A program made the position numbers and the translations under genes. Below are positions 27,077 to 35,716 of a stretch of 64,000 bases of DNA, piece by piece. Location: NCBI GenBank assembly GCA_021736785.1, contig JAIPFF010000011.1, forward strand, positions 46,514 to 110,513. Direction: 5' to 3'. Each line of letters opens with the position of its first letter. Position 1 is the stretch's first letter. The notes under the pieces were generated by a model that worked only from the letters and a program-made list of their open reading frames with translations, was not told where the DNA came from and searched no databases. The DNA is from Thiohalocapsa sp. (lineage in GTDB: Bacteria > Pseudomonadota > Gammaproteobacteria > Chromatiales > Chromatiaceae).

Positions 27077-27742
27077 ATGACGACATCCGCAGAGCGCGCG
27101 CGCTTCAACATGATCGAGCAGCAGATCCGCACTTGGGAAGTGCTGGACAGCCGCGTGCTCGCCGCGATGTCCGAGATTCCGCGCGAGGCGTTCGTGCCCG
27201 ATGCCTACCAGGGTCTCGCCTACGCCGACATCGAAATCCCCATCGGCGACGACGCGGCCATGCTGGCGCCGAAGATGGTCGGCCGGCTGCTGCAGACGGT
27301 CGACCTGCGGCCGACCGACAAGGTACTCGAGATCGGCACCGGTACAGGTTATGTCACCGCCTGCCTGGCACGTTTGGGCGGGCGAGTGATCAGCGTCGAG
27401 ATCGATCCGGTCTTGGCCGACGCTGCCCGGCAGCGGCTCGCGGCCATGCAGTTCACCCATGTCGACGTGCGCAGCGGCGACGCGATGAGCGGCGCCATCG
27501 ACGGCGGCCCGTTCGACGTGATCGCCGTGACCGGCTCCCTGCCCACCGAAGAACCTCTGCCGATGCTGCGCCAGCAGTTGACCGAGGGCGGGCGGCTGTT
27601 CGCCGTTGTCGGCGAGTGTCCGGTCATGGAGGCCCGCCTGGAGACGCGTATTCCCGGCGGCGACGCGCGCAGCGAAAGCCTGTTCGAGACTTGCATGCCG
27701 GCGCTGAAGAACGTGCCGCAGCCCGAGCGCTTCATCTTTTAG
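27077..27742 (+). CDS. pcm: Protein-L-isoaspartate O-methyltransferase
   Basis: 221 residues. Contains RFNMIEQQIRTWEVLD at the start, PREAFVPDAYQGLAYAD, and the SAM-binding motif VLEIGTGTGYVTACLARLGG with VISVEID. It methylates abnormal isoaspartyl residues so that damaged proteins can be repaired. The substrate-loop region reads IPIGDDAAMLAPKMVGRLLQ rather than the common G(Q)TISQP form, so this is the variant branch often found near tolC-waaA. The rhodanese gene follows 9 bp later. Confidence 0.85.
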   Translation: MTTSAERARFNMIEQQIRTWEVLDSRVLAAMSEIPREAFVPDAYQGLAYADIEIPIGDDAAMLAPKMVGRLLQTVDLRPTDKVLEIGTGTGYVTACLARLGGRVISVEIDPVLADAARQRLAAMQFTHVDVRSGDAMSGAIDGGPFDVIAVTGSLPTEEPLPMLRQQLTEGGRLFAVVGECPVMEARLETRIPGGDARSESLFETCMPALKNVPQPERFIF

Positions 27743-27751
27743 GCCGGCCCG

Positions 27752-28075
27752 ATGCAACAGATTACCCCGCGCGAGCTCGATGCCCTGCTGCGCCGCTCGG
27801 ACGAAGAGGCGCCGCTGCTGCTCGACGTGCGCGAACCCTGGGAATTCGGTATCTGCCACATCGACGGCGCGCGTCTGATCCCCATGCGTCAGATTCCGTC
27901 GTCGCTGGCCGAGCTCGATGGGGAGCGTCCCGTGGTCGTCATCTGCCACCATGGCATCCGCAGCCAGCAGGTCGCGCTGTACCTGGAGCACCATGGGTTT
28001 TCGCGCGTGATCAACCTGCGCGGCGGCGTCGCGGGGTGGGCGCAGGATGTGGACCCCTCCATGCCGACCTACTGA
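27752..28075 (+). CDS. Rhodanese-domain protein
   Basis: 107 residues, a single rhodanese domain: LLLDVREPWEFGICHIDGA and active-site loop CHHGIRS with Cys65. Single-domain rhodaneses carry sulfur as a persulfide in the cytoplasm. The pcm-rhodanese pair is common in gammaproteobacteria, usually followed by tolC; here a hydrolase gene follows instead. Confidence 0.9.
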   Translation: MQQITPRELDALLRRSDEEAPLLLDVREPWEFGICHIDGARLIPMRQIPSSLAELDGERPVVVICHHGIRSQQVALYLEHHGFSRVINLRGGVAGWAQDVDPSMPTY

Positions 28076-28208
28076 AGGGCCAGCGGACCCCGCGGGGTCC
28101 GGCACGGCAGGATTCCCGTGCGCGCTCCGGCAGCGTCAGCGCCGAGCCGGGCCGCCAACATCAATCCGCGTGCATCGCGCACGCGGCCTCACGACAGAGG
28201 TCAGAGTC

Positions 28209-28787
28209 ATGAGTACCCACCAGGCTACGATGCCATTGTGCCAGAGCGCCATCGCGCAGTTGTTGATCATCGACGCGCAGGAGCGGCTGGCATCGGCGAT
28301 GCCGGCCGACGAGTTGGATGCCGCGGTCGACAATATGCGTAAGCTGATCTCGGCGGCAAAGACCCTCCAAATCCCCGTTATCACCACAGAGCAGTACCCG
28401 CAGGGACTGGGACGCACCATCGAGGGCATCCGCGAGCACCTACCGGAATCGGCCCAGCCGACGGAGAAGACTTGCTTCTCGTGCTGCACCGCATCGGGAT
28501 TCGAGCGCAGCCTCACCAGCCATCCGGAGCGAAAGCAAGTGGTGCTGGTCGGCATGGAGGCGCACATCTGTATTGTTCAGACCGCTTCGGGGCTGCAGCG
28601 CTGGGGCTATCAGGTCTTCGTCGCTGCCGATGCAGTCCTGTCCCGCAGTCCGGCCAATCGAAACAATGCGCTGGAGCGCATGCGCCATAGCGGTATCCAG
28701 GTGACCAACACCGAATCGGTCGCTTTCGAGTGGGTCGGCGACTCCACCCACGCCCATTTCCGCGAAGTCTCGGCGATGTTCAAATAA
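28209..28787 (+). CDS. Isochorismatase-like cysteine hydrolase (YcaC type)
   Basis: 192 residues from ATG 28209, with AGAGG 8 bases upstream. Catalytic triad candidates are D22 in LLIIDAQERL, K87 in PTEKTCFSC and C121 in GMEAHICIVQT, matching the isochorismatase/nicotinamidase-like fold. The natural substrate is unknown. It lies between pcm-rhodanese and the convergent waaA. Confidence 0.88.
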   Translation: MSTHQATMPLCQSAIAQLLIIDAQERLASAMPADELDAAVDNMRKLISAAKTLQIPVITTEQYPQGLGRTIEGIREHLPESAQPTEKTCFSCCTASGFERSLTSHPERKQVVLVGMEAHICIVQTASGLQRWGYQVFVAADAVLSRSPANRNNALERMRHSGIQVTNTESVAFEWVGDSTHAHFREVSAMFK

Positions 28788-28806
28788 CGCCGGCACCCTT
28801 GACGCC

Positions 28807-28840
28807 GGGACCGGGCCGCCGGCATCGGCGGCCCGGTCCC
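28807..28840. terminator. Strong hairpin between convergent genes
   Basis: A perfect 15-bp stem (GGGACCGGGCCGCCG and its complement) around a GCAT loop. There is no T-run on either side, so it may block transcription from both directions by structure alone or together with Rho. It sits between the hydrolase stop and the waaA stop. Confidence 0.5.
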
Positions 28841-28869
28841 CCTCGCCCCTTCCGCGCACGGTCCCGCCG

Positions 28870-30159
28870 CTAAGGCTCCCGCGGCATCTGCGCCAACCTC
28901 CGGTCCACCAGCGCGATCACCCGATCCAGCGCGCCGCGATTCTCCTCGATCGCCTGCCGCCCGTTCTCTCCGATGCGGGCACGTTCCGTGGCGTCGCCGA
29001 GCCAAGCAATCAGCCGTGTCGACAATGACTGCGCATCCGTGATCCGCACGACGGCCTCGCGCTCGAGCAACAAGCGCGTGATCTCGGCGAAGTTGAACGT
29101 ATGCGGCCCGACCAGCGCCGGCACGCCGACAGAGGCCGGCTCGAGCAGATTGTGCCCGCCGGTGGGAACCAGACTGCCGCCGACGAATGCCACATCCGCT
29201 GCCGCGAGGAACACGGGCAACTCCCCCATGCTGTCGCCCAAATAGACGGCAGTGGACGCGTCGCAGACTTGCCCCAGGCTGCGCCGGGCCAATGGCAGGC
29301 GCGAGCGCTGGACCAGCGACGCGACCCGGTCGAAGCGCTCCGGATGGCGCGGAACCAGCACCAGCAGCGCGTCCGGGAACACGGCGCGCACGCGGGCGTG
29401 GGCCTCGAGCAGTTGCTCTTCTTCGCCCTCGTGGGTGCTCGCCGCGACCCATACGTGGCGGTCCGTTCCCCAGTCGCGGCGCATGACCTCGGCCCGATCC
29501 ATCAGACTAGCCGGCAATTGCACGTCGAACTTGACGCTGCCCGTGACCGCGATTCGGTCAGCGTCCACACCCAGCGCACGGAAGCGCTGCGCGTCGTCCG
29601 GCCCTTGGGCCGCAATCAATGCGAACCGCCCCATGGTCTCGGCGCTGAAGCGGGGGATCCGGGCATAACCGCGCGCCGAGCGTGCCGACAACCGGGCATT
29701 GACGAGCAGCGCCTCGATACCGCGCCGCTGGCACGCGGCGAGCATGTTCGGCCAGATCTCGGTCTCCATCACCAGCAGGAGACGCGGCTTCAGTGCGTCG
29801 AGGAAGCGGTTGATGATGGGTGTCAGGTCGTAAGGTGTATAGCGATGCTGGACCGCATCGCCGAGCAAGTCCTGAAGCCGCCGCGCCCCGGTCGGTGTGG
29901 TGGTGGTTACCACCAAGGCATGCTCGCCCCGCAGCAGGTGGCGAATCAACGGCTGGGCCGCCTGCACCTCGCCGACGGAGACCGCGTGAATCCAGACATC
30001 CGCCGGCGCCGGCGCCTCGGTGTATAGGCCGATACGCTCGCGCCAGCGCTCACGATAGGCGGGGGCCTTGCGGCTGCGCCAGAACAGCCGCAGCAATGCC
30101 GGCGGCAGCAACAGCCAGAGCAAAACGGAGTAGAGGCGGCGACGCATGAGTGCAGGCAT
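28870..30159 (-). CDS. waaA: 3-deoxy-D-manno-octulosonic-acid transferase
   Basis: 429 residues; MRRRLYSVL at residue 5 is an equally good start. An N-terminal membrane anchor (LYSVLLWLLLPPALLRLFW) precedes WIHAVSVGEVQAAQPLIR, TTTTPTGARRL, VMETEIWPNML and FVGGSLVPTGGHNLLEPA, all signatures of the Kdo transferase. It adds Kdo to lipid IVA at the inner membrane and so begins the LPS core. It marks the left border of the LPS region. Confidence 0.95.
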   Translation of the reverse strand: MPALMRRRLYSVLLWLLLPPALLRLFWRSRKAPAYRERWRERIGLYTEAPAPADVWIHAVSVGEVQAAQPLIRHLLRGEHALVVTTTTPTGARRLQDLLGDAVQHRYTPYDLTPIINRFLDALKPRLLLVMETEIWPNMLAACQRRGIEALLVNARLSARSARGYARIPRFSAETMGRFALIAAQGPDDAQRFRALGVDADRIAVTGSVKFDVQLPASLMDRAEVMRRDWGTDRHVWVAASTHEGEEEQLLEAHARVRAVFPDALLVLVPRHPERFDRVASLVQRSRLPLARRSLGQVCDASTAVYLGDSMGELPVFLAAADVAFVGGSLVPTGGHNLLEPASVGVPALVGPHTFNFAEITRLLLEREAVVRITDAQSLSTRLIAWLGDATERARIGENGRQAIEENRGALDRVIALVDRRLAQMPREP

Positions 30160-30337
30160 CCGGGATCTGGAGGCGGTAACGGAGTCCTTAATTCGGGATT
30201 ACCCTAATGCAAGTCCGGGGGTGGCTGCCAGCGGGAAAGCCGTGTGACCGTTCGAACTGCGCCAATGTCCGACCCCGGCGCGCTCGCCCGGCAGCGGGTC
30301 GGTATAGAATCGCGGATTGCCCGTCGAGCGCCATGTC

Positions 30338-31468
30338 ATGCCGCAACCCGAAGCACCCATCGCCGTTTTCGCATCCTTCTCAGGCACCGGCGGCGTCGAG
30401 CGCATGCTGGTGAGTCTGATGCGGGGATTCGTCGACCGGGGCCGGCGGGTCGATCTACTGCTCGCGGGCAGCAGCAGCCCGCATCTCGCCGCGCTGCCCG
30501 AGAGCGTGCGCCGCATCGACCTAGGCACGCGACACACGCTGGCCGCCGCCCCGGCGCTGGCGCGCTATCTGCGCCGCCACCGCCCCGGGGCCCTGCTGGC
30601 AGCCAAGGACCGGGCCGGACGCGCCGCCGTGATCGCGCGAGGCCTCTCCGGCACCGACACCCGCATCGTGCTGCGCCTGGGCACGACATTATCGGCCGCC
30701 ATGGCGCAGCGCGGCGCCCCGCAACGCTGGCTGCGCTACCTCCCGATCCGCCGGCTCTATCCCGGCATCGAGCGGATCATCGCCGTCTCCGACGGCGTCG
30801 CCGAGGACACCGCCCGCATCGCCCGTATTCCCCGCTCGCGCATCGTGGTCATCCGCAACCCGGTGATCACTCCCGAACTGCTCGCGGACGCGGCACTGCC
30901 CTGCCCCCACGGCTGGCTCGAGGGCGAGCGCGGCAAGCGCGCCGTACCGGTGCTGGTCGCGGCAGGCCGCTTTCAGCGCCAAAAGGACTTCCCCACATTA
31001 CTGCGCGCGCTCGCCCGGCTGCGGGCGTCCCGCGACTGCCGGCTGCTGCTGCTCGGCGACGGCGGCGGGCGCGAGCGGCTGCAGGCATTGGCCCGCACCT
31101 TGGGCATCGCCGACGCCGTGAACATGCCCGGGTTCCAGCCCCATCCGGCGGCCTATCTGGCAAGGGCCGACCTGTTCGTACTCTCGTCTGCCTGGGAGGG
31201 CTCCCCCAACGTGTTGACCGAGGCGCTTGCGCTCGGCACCCCCGCCGTGTCGACCGACTGCCCGAGCGGCCCCGGAGAGATCCTCGACGGCGGGCGCTTC
31301 GGCCCGCTGGTCCCGGTGGGCGATGCCGCGGCATTGGCGCAGGCGATGGCGGCAACCCTGAGCAGCCCGCTGCCGCCGGAGGTGCTCGGCGCCGCCGTCG
31401 CCGACTATACGCGGGCAAACAGCGCCGCCCGCTACTTGGCCGAGTTGGAAGCCGAGGCGCAGGACTGA
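30338..31468 (+). CDS. Glycosyltransferase family 4 (paralogue 1 of 3)
   Basis: 376 residues from ATG 30338; a TTG at 30317 is possible. GT-B fold with FSGTGGVERMLVSLMRGFVDRG near the N-terminus and SSAWEGSPNVLTEALALGTPAVSTDCPSGPGEIL in the nucleotide-sugar domain. The internal segment LLAAKDRAGRAAVIARGL is shared with the transferases at 37327 and 38463. It probably adds a core sugar to LPS; donor and acceptor are unknown. It is divergent from waaA. Confidence 0.9.
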   Translation: MPQPEAPIAVFASFSGTGGVERMLVSLMRGFVDRGRRVDLLLAGSSSPHLAALPESVRRIDLGTRHTLAAAPALARYLRRHRPGALLAAKDRAGRAAVIARGLSGTDTRIVLRLGTTLSAAMAQRGAPQRWLRYLPIRRLYPGIERIIAVSDGVAEDTARIARIPRSRIVVIRNPVITPELLADAALPCPHGWLEGERGKRAVPVLVAAGRFQRQKDFPTLLRALARLRASRDCRLLLLGDGGGRERLQALARTLGIADAVNMPGFQPHPAAYLARADLFVLSSAWEGSPNVLTEALALGTPAVSTDCPSGPGEILDGGRFGPLVPVGDAAALAQAMAATLSSPLPPEVLGAAVADYTRANSAARYLAELEAEAQD

Positions 31469-31683
31469 GCCGCTATGTCGAAACCGATCCGCGAGCCATA
31501 TCGGCGACTCGCAGCCGCATGTTTCGCCGCACCGCGGAAACAGGCCGTCGTCCTGCGGCACCGGATTGGCGAGACGGACCGATGTCGACGGAGCGCCCGA
31601 GCGCCGCGGGCTGAGGTTCGGTGTCGACCCGGTTCGGGTCAACCCACACTACCGCGGCTCGCCTGCTCGGCCCCGCGCTGCGC

Positions 31684-32460
31684 TCAGGACGACGATGCCA
31701 TGCGCTCTCGCCAGTCGCCGAGCACCGGCTTCGGCGCGTGCTTGATCAGCAGCTTCCAGCCGTAGCCGATCAGATTGTCGCCATAGGAAATGGCCTTGCG
31801 CGGCAGCACCAGCGGATGATCGCGCGGCGTCGCGGCGCCGCGCAGGCATGTGGTCGCGCTGCGATAGCCGATCTCCGCCGCCAGCGTCACGGCCGAGCGA
31901 TCGAAGCTGCCGAACGGGTAGCAGAGATGTTCCACCGCTTCGCCGAGCGCGTCCTCGAGCGCGGCGCGGCTGTCGGCGAGCTCGCGCCGCTGCGCATCGG
32001 GCTCGAGCTCGCCGAGCTTGGCGTGGGTGGCGCCGTGGGAGCCGACAGTGATGCCGGCGGCCCGAATCTCGCGCAACTGGGCAGCGGTCATCAGCTGCGG
32101 CTGCGGGCGGCCGGGCTCGGGCCGCGCCCAGTTCATGCGCCGGCCGAGCCATGCGCTGATGGCATAGACCACGGCCGGAAAGCCGTGGCGGCGAAGCACC
32201 GGCAGCGCATGCTCGATGAAGTTGACGTAGGCGTCGTCGAAGGTCAGCACCACCGCCCGCGCCGGCATCGACTGCTCGCCGCGCAGGCACGCCAGCGCGC
32301 TGTCGATATCCAGCACGCGGAAGCCCGCGGCATCGAGAAACGCCATCTGCCGGGCGAAGCGTCCGGCATCGCAGTAATTCGCCCGATGCGTGCGCATCGC
32401 AGCGAATCGACCCACCTGGTGATACATCAAGATCGACAGCGGCGGGGTATTCGTCGGCAT
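31684..32460 (-). CDS. Polysaccharide deacetylase (NodB domain)
   Basis: 258 residues from ATG 32460. NodB motifs: ILMYHQVG, VVLTFDDAYVNF (metal and catalytic Asp pair) and SHGATHAKLGE (metal His pair), then LCYPFGSFD. No signal peptide, so it may act in the cytoplasm on a glycan precursor. It is the last gene of the minus-strand LPS operon (waaL to deacetylase), 4 bp after the preceding glycosyltransferase stop. Confidence 0.9.
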   Translation of the reverse strand: MPTNTPPLSILMYHQVGRFAAMRTHRANYCDAGRFARQMAFLDAAGFRVLDIDSALACLRGEQSMPARAVVLTFDDAYVNFIEHALPVLRRHGFPAVVYAISAWLGRRMNWARPEPGRPQPQLMTAAQLREIRAAGITVGSHGATHAKLGELEPDAQRRELADSRAALEDALGEAVEHLCYPFGSFDRSAVTLAAEIGYRSATTCLRGAATPRDHPLVLPRKAISYGDNLIGYGWKLLIKHAPKPVLGDWRERMASSS

Positions 32461-32464
32461 CGTG

Positions 32465-33544
32465 TCAGCCCCCTGCAAGCCGGGCGTAGAGGTCCCGGTA
32501 CTGGCCCATGATGATCTCCCGCGCGAAGTCCCGGGCGATGCGCTCGCTGCCGCGGGCACTCATGCCGGCGCGCAGCTCGGCGTCGCCGAGGACACGCTTG
32601 ATGCCCTCGGCCAATGCCGGGGGATCATCGCAGGGGACCGACCAAGCATCCTCGCCGTGGCGCACCAGCTCGCGCGCGCCGCGAAAGCGCGTCACCACCA
32701 AGGGACGGCGCCAGGCCCAGGCCTCCAGGATCACGTTGCCCAAGGTCTCGGCATCCCGGGACGGGAACACCACCAGATCGGCCATCTGCAGGAAAGCCCC
32801 GGGCGCCGGCTGCCACCCGGCCCAGACCAAGCGCTCGGCGACACCGTTGGACTGTGCCCGCCGCGCGAGCACCTGCTGCAGCGGGCCGTCGCCGAGCAGC
32901 ACCAGCCGCCAGCGCCGCCCGGCGATCTCGGCCGGCAGCAGTGCCGCGGCGTCGAGCAAGCCCGCATGCCCCTTCACGGGCACCAGCCGTGCCGGCGTGA
33001 GCAGCACCAGGGCATCGTCGGGAATGTCCAGCGACGCGCGCAGCGCGTCGATCTGTCGGGCGGGCCGCGGCTCGGCGGGCTGCGCGAAATTATAGATGTG
33101 GTGAACGCGCTGCGCCGGCAGTCCCCCCGCGATCATCCAATCGCGCAGACCGCGGGTGTTGGCGATCCACGCATCCGCATGCCGATAAGGACCGAGCGAG
33201 TAGTAGCCGCCGAGCCTGGCCACATGCACCGGGCGGCCGCGGAGTCGGGTCAGGCGCGTAGCCCGGCCCATGTAGGTCTGCACCACGTCGGGCTTCAGCG
33301 TGCGCACCAACCGCCTCACCGCCTGCCGGGACAGCGGGTCCCAGACGGTCAGGAAGGGGAGCCGATGGACCGGCAGGCCGCCGAAGCAAAGCTGCTCCAC
33401 GGCACTGCCCGCACGCACGCCGACCGCGGCCGGTGCGCCGCACTCGGCCAGCGCCCCGGCAAACCGGTCCGCCCAGCGCTCTGCCCCGCCCAGACCTTTG
33501 CTGCCGATCAGGTGCAGGCTCGCGGGCCAGCTCTCGGCGCTCAC
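32465..33544 (-). CDS. Glycosyltransferase family 4
   Basis: 359 residues. GT-B pattern: LIGSKGLGGAERWADRFAGAL, LTPARLVPVKGHAGLLDAAALL, FPSRDAETLGNVILEAWAWRRPLV. It overlaps the upstream glycosyltransferase by 4 bp, which suggests coupled translation. Probably adds a sugar to the LPS core or O-unit. The sugar specificity cannot be told from sequence. Confidence 0.9.
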   Translation of the reverse strand: MSAESWPASLHLIGSKGLGGAERWADRFAGALAECGAPAAVGVRAGSAVEQLCFGGLPVHRLPFLTVWDPLSRQAVRRLVRTLKPDVVQTYMGRATRLTRLRGRPVHVARLGGYYSLGPYRHADAWIANTRGLRDWMIAGGLPAQRVHHIYNFAQPAEPRPARQIDALRASLDIPDDALVLLTPARLVPVKGHAGLLDAAALLPAEIAGRRWRLVLLGDGPLQQVLARRAQSNGVAERLVWAGWQPAPGAFLQMADLVVFPSRDAETLGNVILEAWAWRRPLVVTRFRGARELVRHGEDAWSVPCDDPPALAEGIKRVLGDAELRAGMSARGSERIARDFAREIIMGQYRDLYARLAGG

Positions 33545-34626
33545 GCCGGCAACAGTTCCCGGTAAACGGCAAGATTGCCCTCGACCATAACATCGACCGA
33601 GAACGCCTCGCGCACCAACCTCCGGCCGCCCTCGCCCAAGCGCCGGCGCAGCTCGGGGCGCGCGAGCATCCGATCCACGGCAGCGATCAGCGCGGGAACG
33701 TCCGCGGGCGGGACCAGCAGCCCGTTGACGTCATCGTGCACAGCCTCCGGAATGCCGCCGGCGCGGCTCGCGACGATAGGCACGCCGGCAGCCGAGGCCT
33801 GCAGCAGCGATACGCCGAGCCCTTCCATGGTCGCCGGATGCACGAGCAGATCCAGGCACGGCAGGATATCGGACATGTCGTCGCGGAAGCCGGCGAGTCG
33901 TGCATAATCGGCCAAGCCTTCGGCGTCGATGCGGTCCTGCAGCCGCCCCGCCAAGTGCCCCTTGCCGAACAGCACCAACTGCATGTGCGGATGCGCCGCC
34001 GCCAGCGCGGGCAGCGCATCCAGCATGAAACGGTGACCTTTGCGCTCGATCAGCTGGGCGACCACACCGACCAGCAGGACGTCGCTTCCGAGCCCCAGAC
34101 CGCCCAGCACGCGCTCGCGTGAGCAAGGCCGATCGAAATCCTCGGCGACGACGGCGCTTCGCACCACGCGCAGCTTGTCCGCCGGCAAGCCCTCGCCGAG
34201 CAGGACGTCGCCGATGGCACGGGAAATGGCGATGACTCGGTCGTGCAGCCGATACTTCACCTGCACCAGCCAGCGCGGCTCGGGGTTGTCGACGCGGCGC
34301 GTGTGCACCACGGGCACGCCGCAATGCCGGGCCGCCAGCGCGCCGTGCACGTCGGCACCGATGCGGCTGTGCAGGTGCACCAGATCCGGGCCGAGTTGCC
34401 GGATGCAGCGGGTGATCCGCCGCGACATCAGCACGTCCGCGTCGCCGTGCATGGGAATCGCGAGCACCCGATGCCCCTGATCGGCAGCCGCCGCGGCGAT
34501 GGCGCTGTTTTCCGGGCAGACCAGCGCACTCTCCACCCCGCGTGCCGCAAGACCCTGCAGCAGATAGAGCACCTGCTTGGCGCCGCCGAAGAGGTTGCGC
34601 CCGCCTTCGACGTGCAGGATCTTCAT
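33541..34626 (-). CDS. Glycosyltransferase family 4
   Basis: 361 residues from ATG 34626 (KILHVEGGRNLFGGAKQVLYLLQGL); the frame is open further up but without family resemblance. The donor-site region is GVVAQLIERKGHRFMLDAL, HPATMEGLGVSLLQASAAGVPIVAS. It follows the heptosyltransferase gene by 25 bp in the minus-strand operon. Likely a core-sugar transferase at the inner face of the inner membrane. Confidence 0.9.
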   Translation of the reverse strand: MKILHVEGGRNLFGGAKQVLYLLQGLAARGVESALVCPENSAIAAAAADQGHRVLAIPMHGDADVLMSRRITRCIRQLGPDLVHLHSRIGADVHGALAARHCGVPVVHTRRVDNPEPRWLVQVKYRLHDRVIAISRAIGDVLLGEGLPADKLRVVRSAVVAEDFDRPCSRERVLGGLGLGSDVLLVGVVAQLIERKGHRFMLDALPALAAAHPHMQLVLFGKGHLAGRLQDRIDAEGLADYARLAGFRDDMSDILPCLDLLVHPATMEGLGVSLLQASAAGVPIVASRAGGIPEAVHDDVNGLLVPPADVPALIAAVDRMLARPELRRRLGEGGRRLVREAFSVDVMVEGNLAVYRELLPA

Positions 34627-34651
34627 CGGCCGGCCGCCGCCGGGGCCCGGC

Positions 34652-35716
34652 TCATGCGTCCACCCCGGGCAGTGCACGCAGCGCACGCATGACCTCGTCG
34701 ACCTCGATCGCCCGCATGCAGTGAAACAGCCCGCCGCAGGTCGGCCGGCGCTTGCAGGGCGAGCAGTCCATCGCGTGATAGAGCACCTGCGCCTCGGGGC
34801 GAGCGGTGTCGGTGTACGGGCAGGTCGAGCCGAACAACAGCAGCGTCGGGCGCTTCAGGGCGATGCCCATATGACTCAGGCCGGTGTCGACGCCGATCAG
34901 CGCGCGGCTGCGCTCGATCATCGCCGCCGCTTCCTGCAGCGAGGTACGCCCCGCGAGATCCACCGCCGCGCCGGCCGCGTCCGCGGCGATGAGCGCCGCG
35001 GCATCGCGGTCGTCGGGACCGCCCAGCACCACGACAGGCAGCCCCAGCTGGTCGCGGACGCGCCGCGCCAGCGCCGCCCAGCGGTCGGGAAACCAATGCT
35101 TCTGCAGGCGAGTCGTGAACGGACAGATCACCGCGAAGCCGCGGCCGAGCCCATGCTCGCCGATCAGTCGATCCGCGCCCGCGCCGGCGGAGGCGCTGTA
35201 ATGCACGGCCATCTCAAAACCGTCGACCGGCAGCCCCAGTGTCTCGGCCAGATGCAGGTACTCCGAGCCGATGCGTGCACTGTCGCCGCCGCGATCGACC
35301 ACCCGTGTCATCAGCAGCGCCCCGCCCTCGCGGGTGCCGAGCCCGATGCGTACCGGCGCTCCGCTCAGACGCACCGGCAGCGCGCTCTTCATCAGTCCCT
35401 GCAGATCCACCGCCAGATCGAAATCGCGCCGGCGCAGCTCGGTGACCAGTCTGCGCGAGTGGCGCAACACCTCGGCCAGGCGGCGGCGGCGCCAGAGATC
35501 GCGCAAATGTCCGATCGGCCATTCGACGACCTCGTCCAAGTCCGGATGATTTCGAAGCAACGCGGCGCACTCCGGCTGCGCCAGCCAGGCGATATGGGCA
35601 TCCGGATAGGCACGCCGAAAGCAGGACACCAGGGACGAGGCAAAGACGATATCGCCGATGGCGCTGAGGCGCACCAGCAGGATGCGCCGCGGTGCTTCGG
35701 TCGCGGGCGCCGTCAT
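34652..35716 (-). CDS. Heptosyltransferase-like glycosyltransferase family 9
   Basis: 354 residues from ATG 35716. The family-9 pattern is clear: RRILLVRLSAIGDIVFASSLVSCFRRAYPDAHIAWLAQPE, CPFTTRLQKHWFPDRWAALARR and GVDTGLSHMGIALKRPTLLLFGST. An extra cysteine-rich tail (CSPCKRRPTCGGLFHCM) could bind metal. It is similar to WaaC/WaaF and probably adds heptose to the inner core. Overlaps the ligase gene by 4 bp. Confidence 0.88.
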   Translation of the reverse strand: MTAPATEAPRRILLVRLSAIGDIVFASSLVSCFRRAYPDAHIAWLAQPECAALLRNHPDLDEVVEWPIGHLRDLWRRRRLAEVLRHSRRLVTELRRRDFDLAVDLQGLMKSALPVRLSGAPVRIGLGTREGGALLMTRVVDRGGDSARIGSEYLHLAETLGLPVDGFEMAVHYSASAGAGADRLIGEHGLGRGFAVICPFTTRLQKHWFPDRWAALARRVRDQLGLPVVVLGGPDDRDAAALIAADAAGAAVDLAGRTSLQEAAAMIERSRALIGVDTGLSHMGIALKRPTLLLFGSTCPYTDTARPEAQVLYHAMDCSPCKRRPTCGGLFHCMRAIEVDEVMRALRALPGVDA

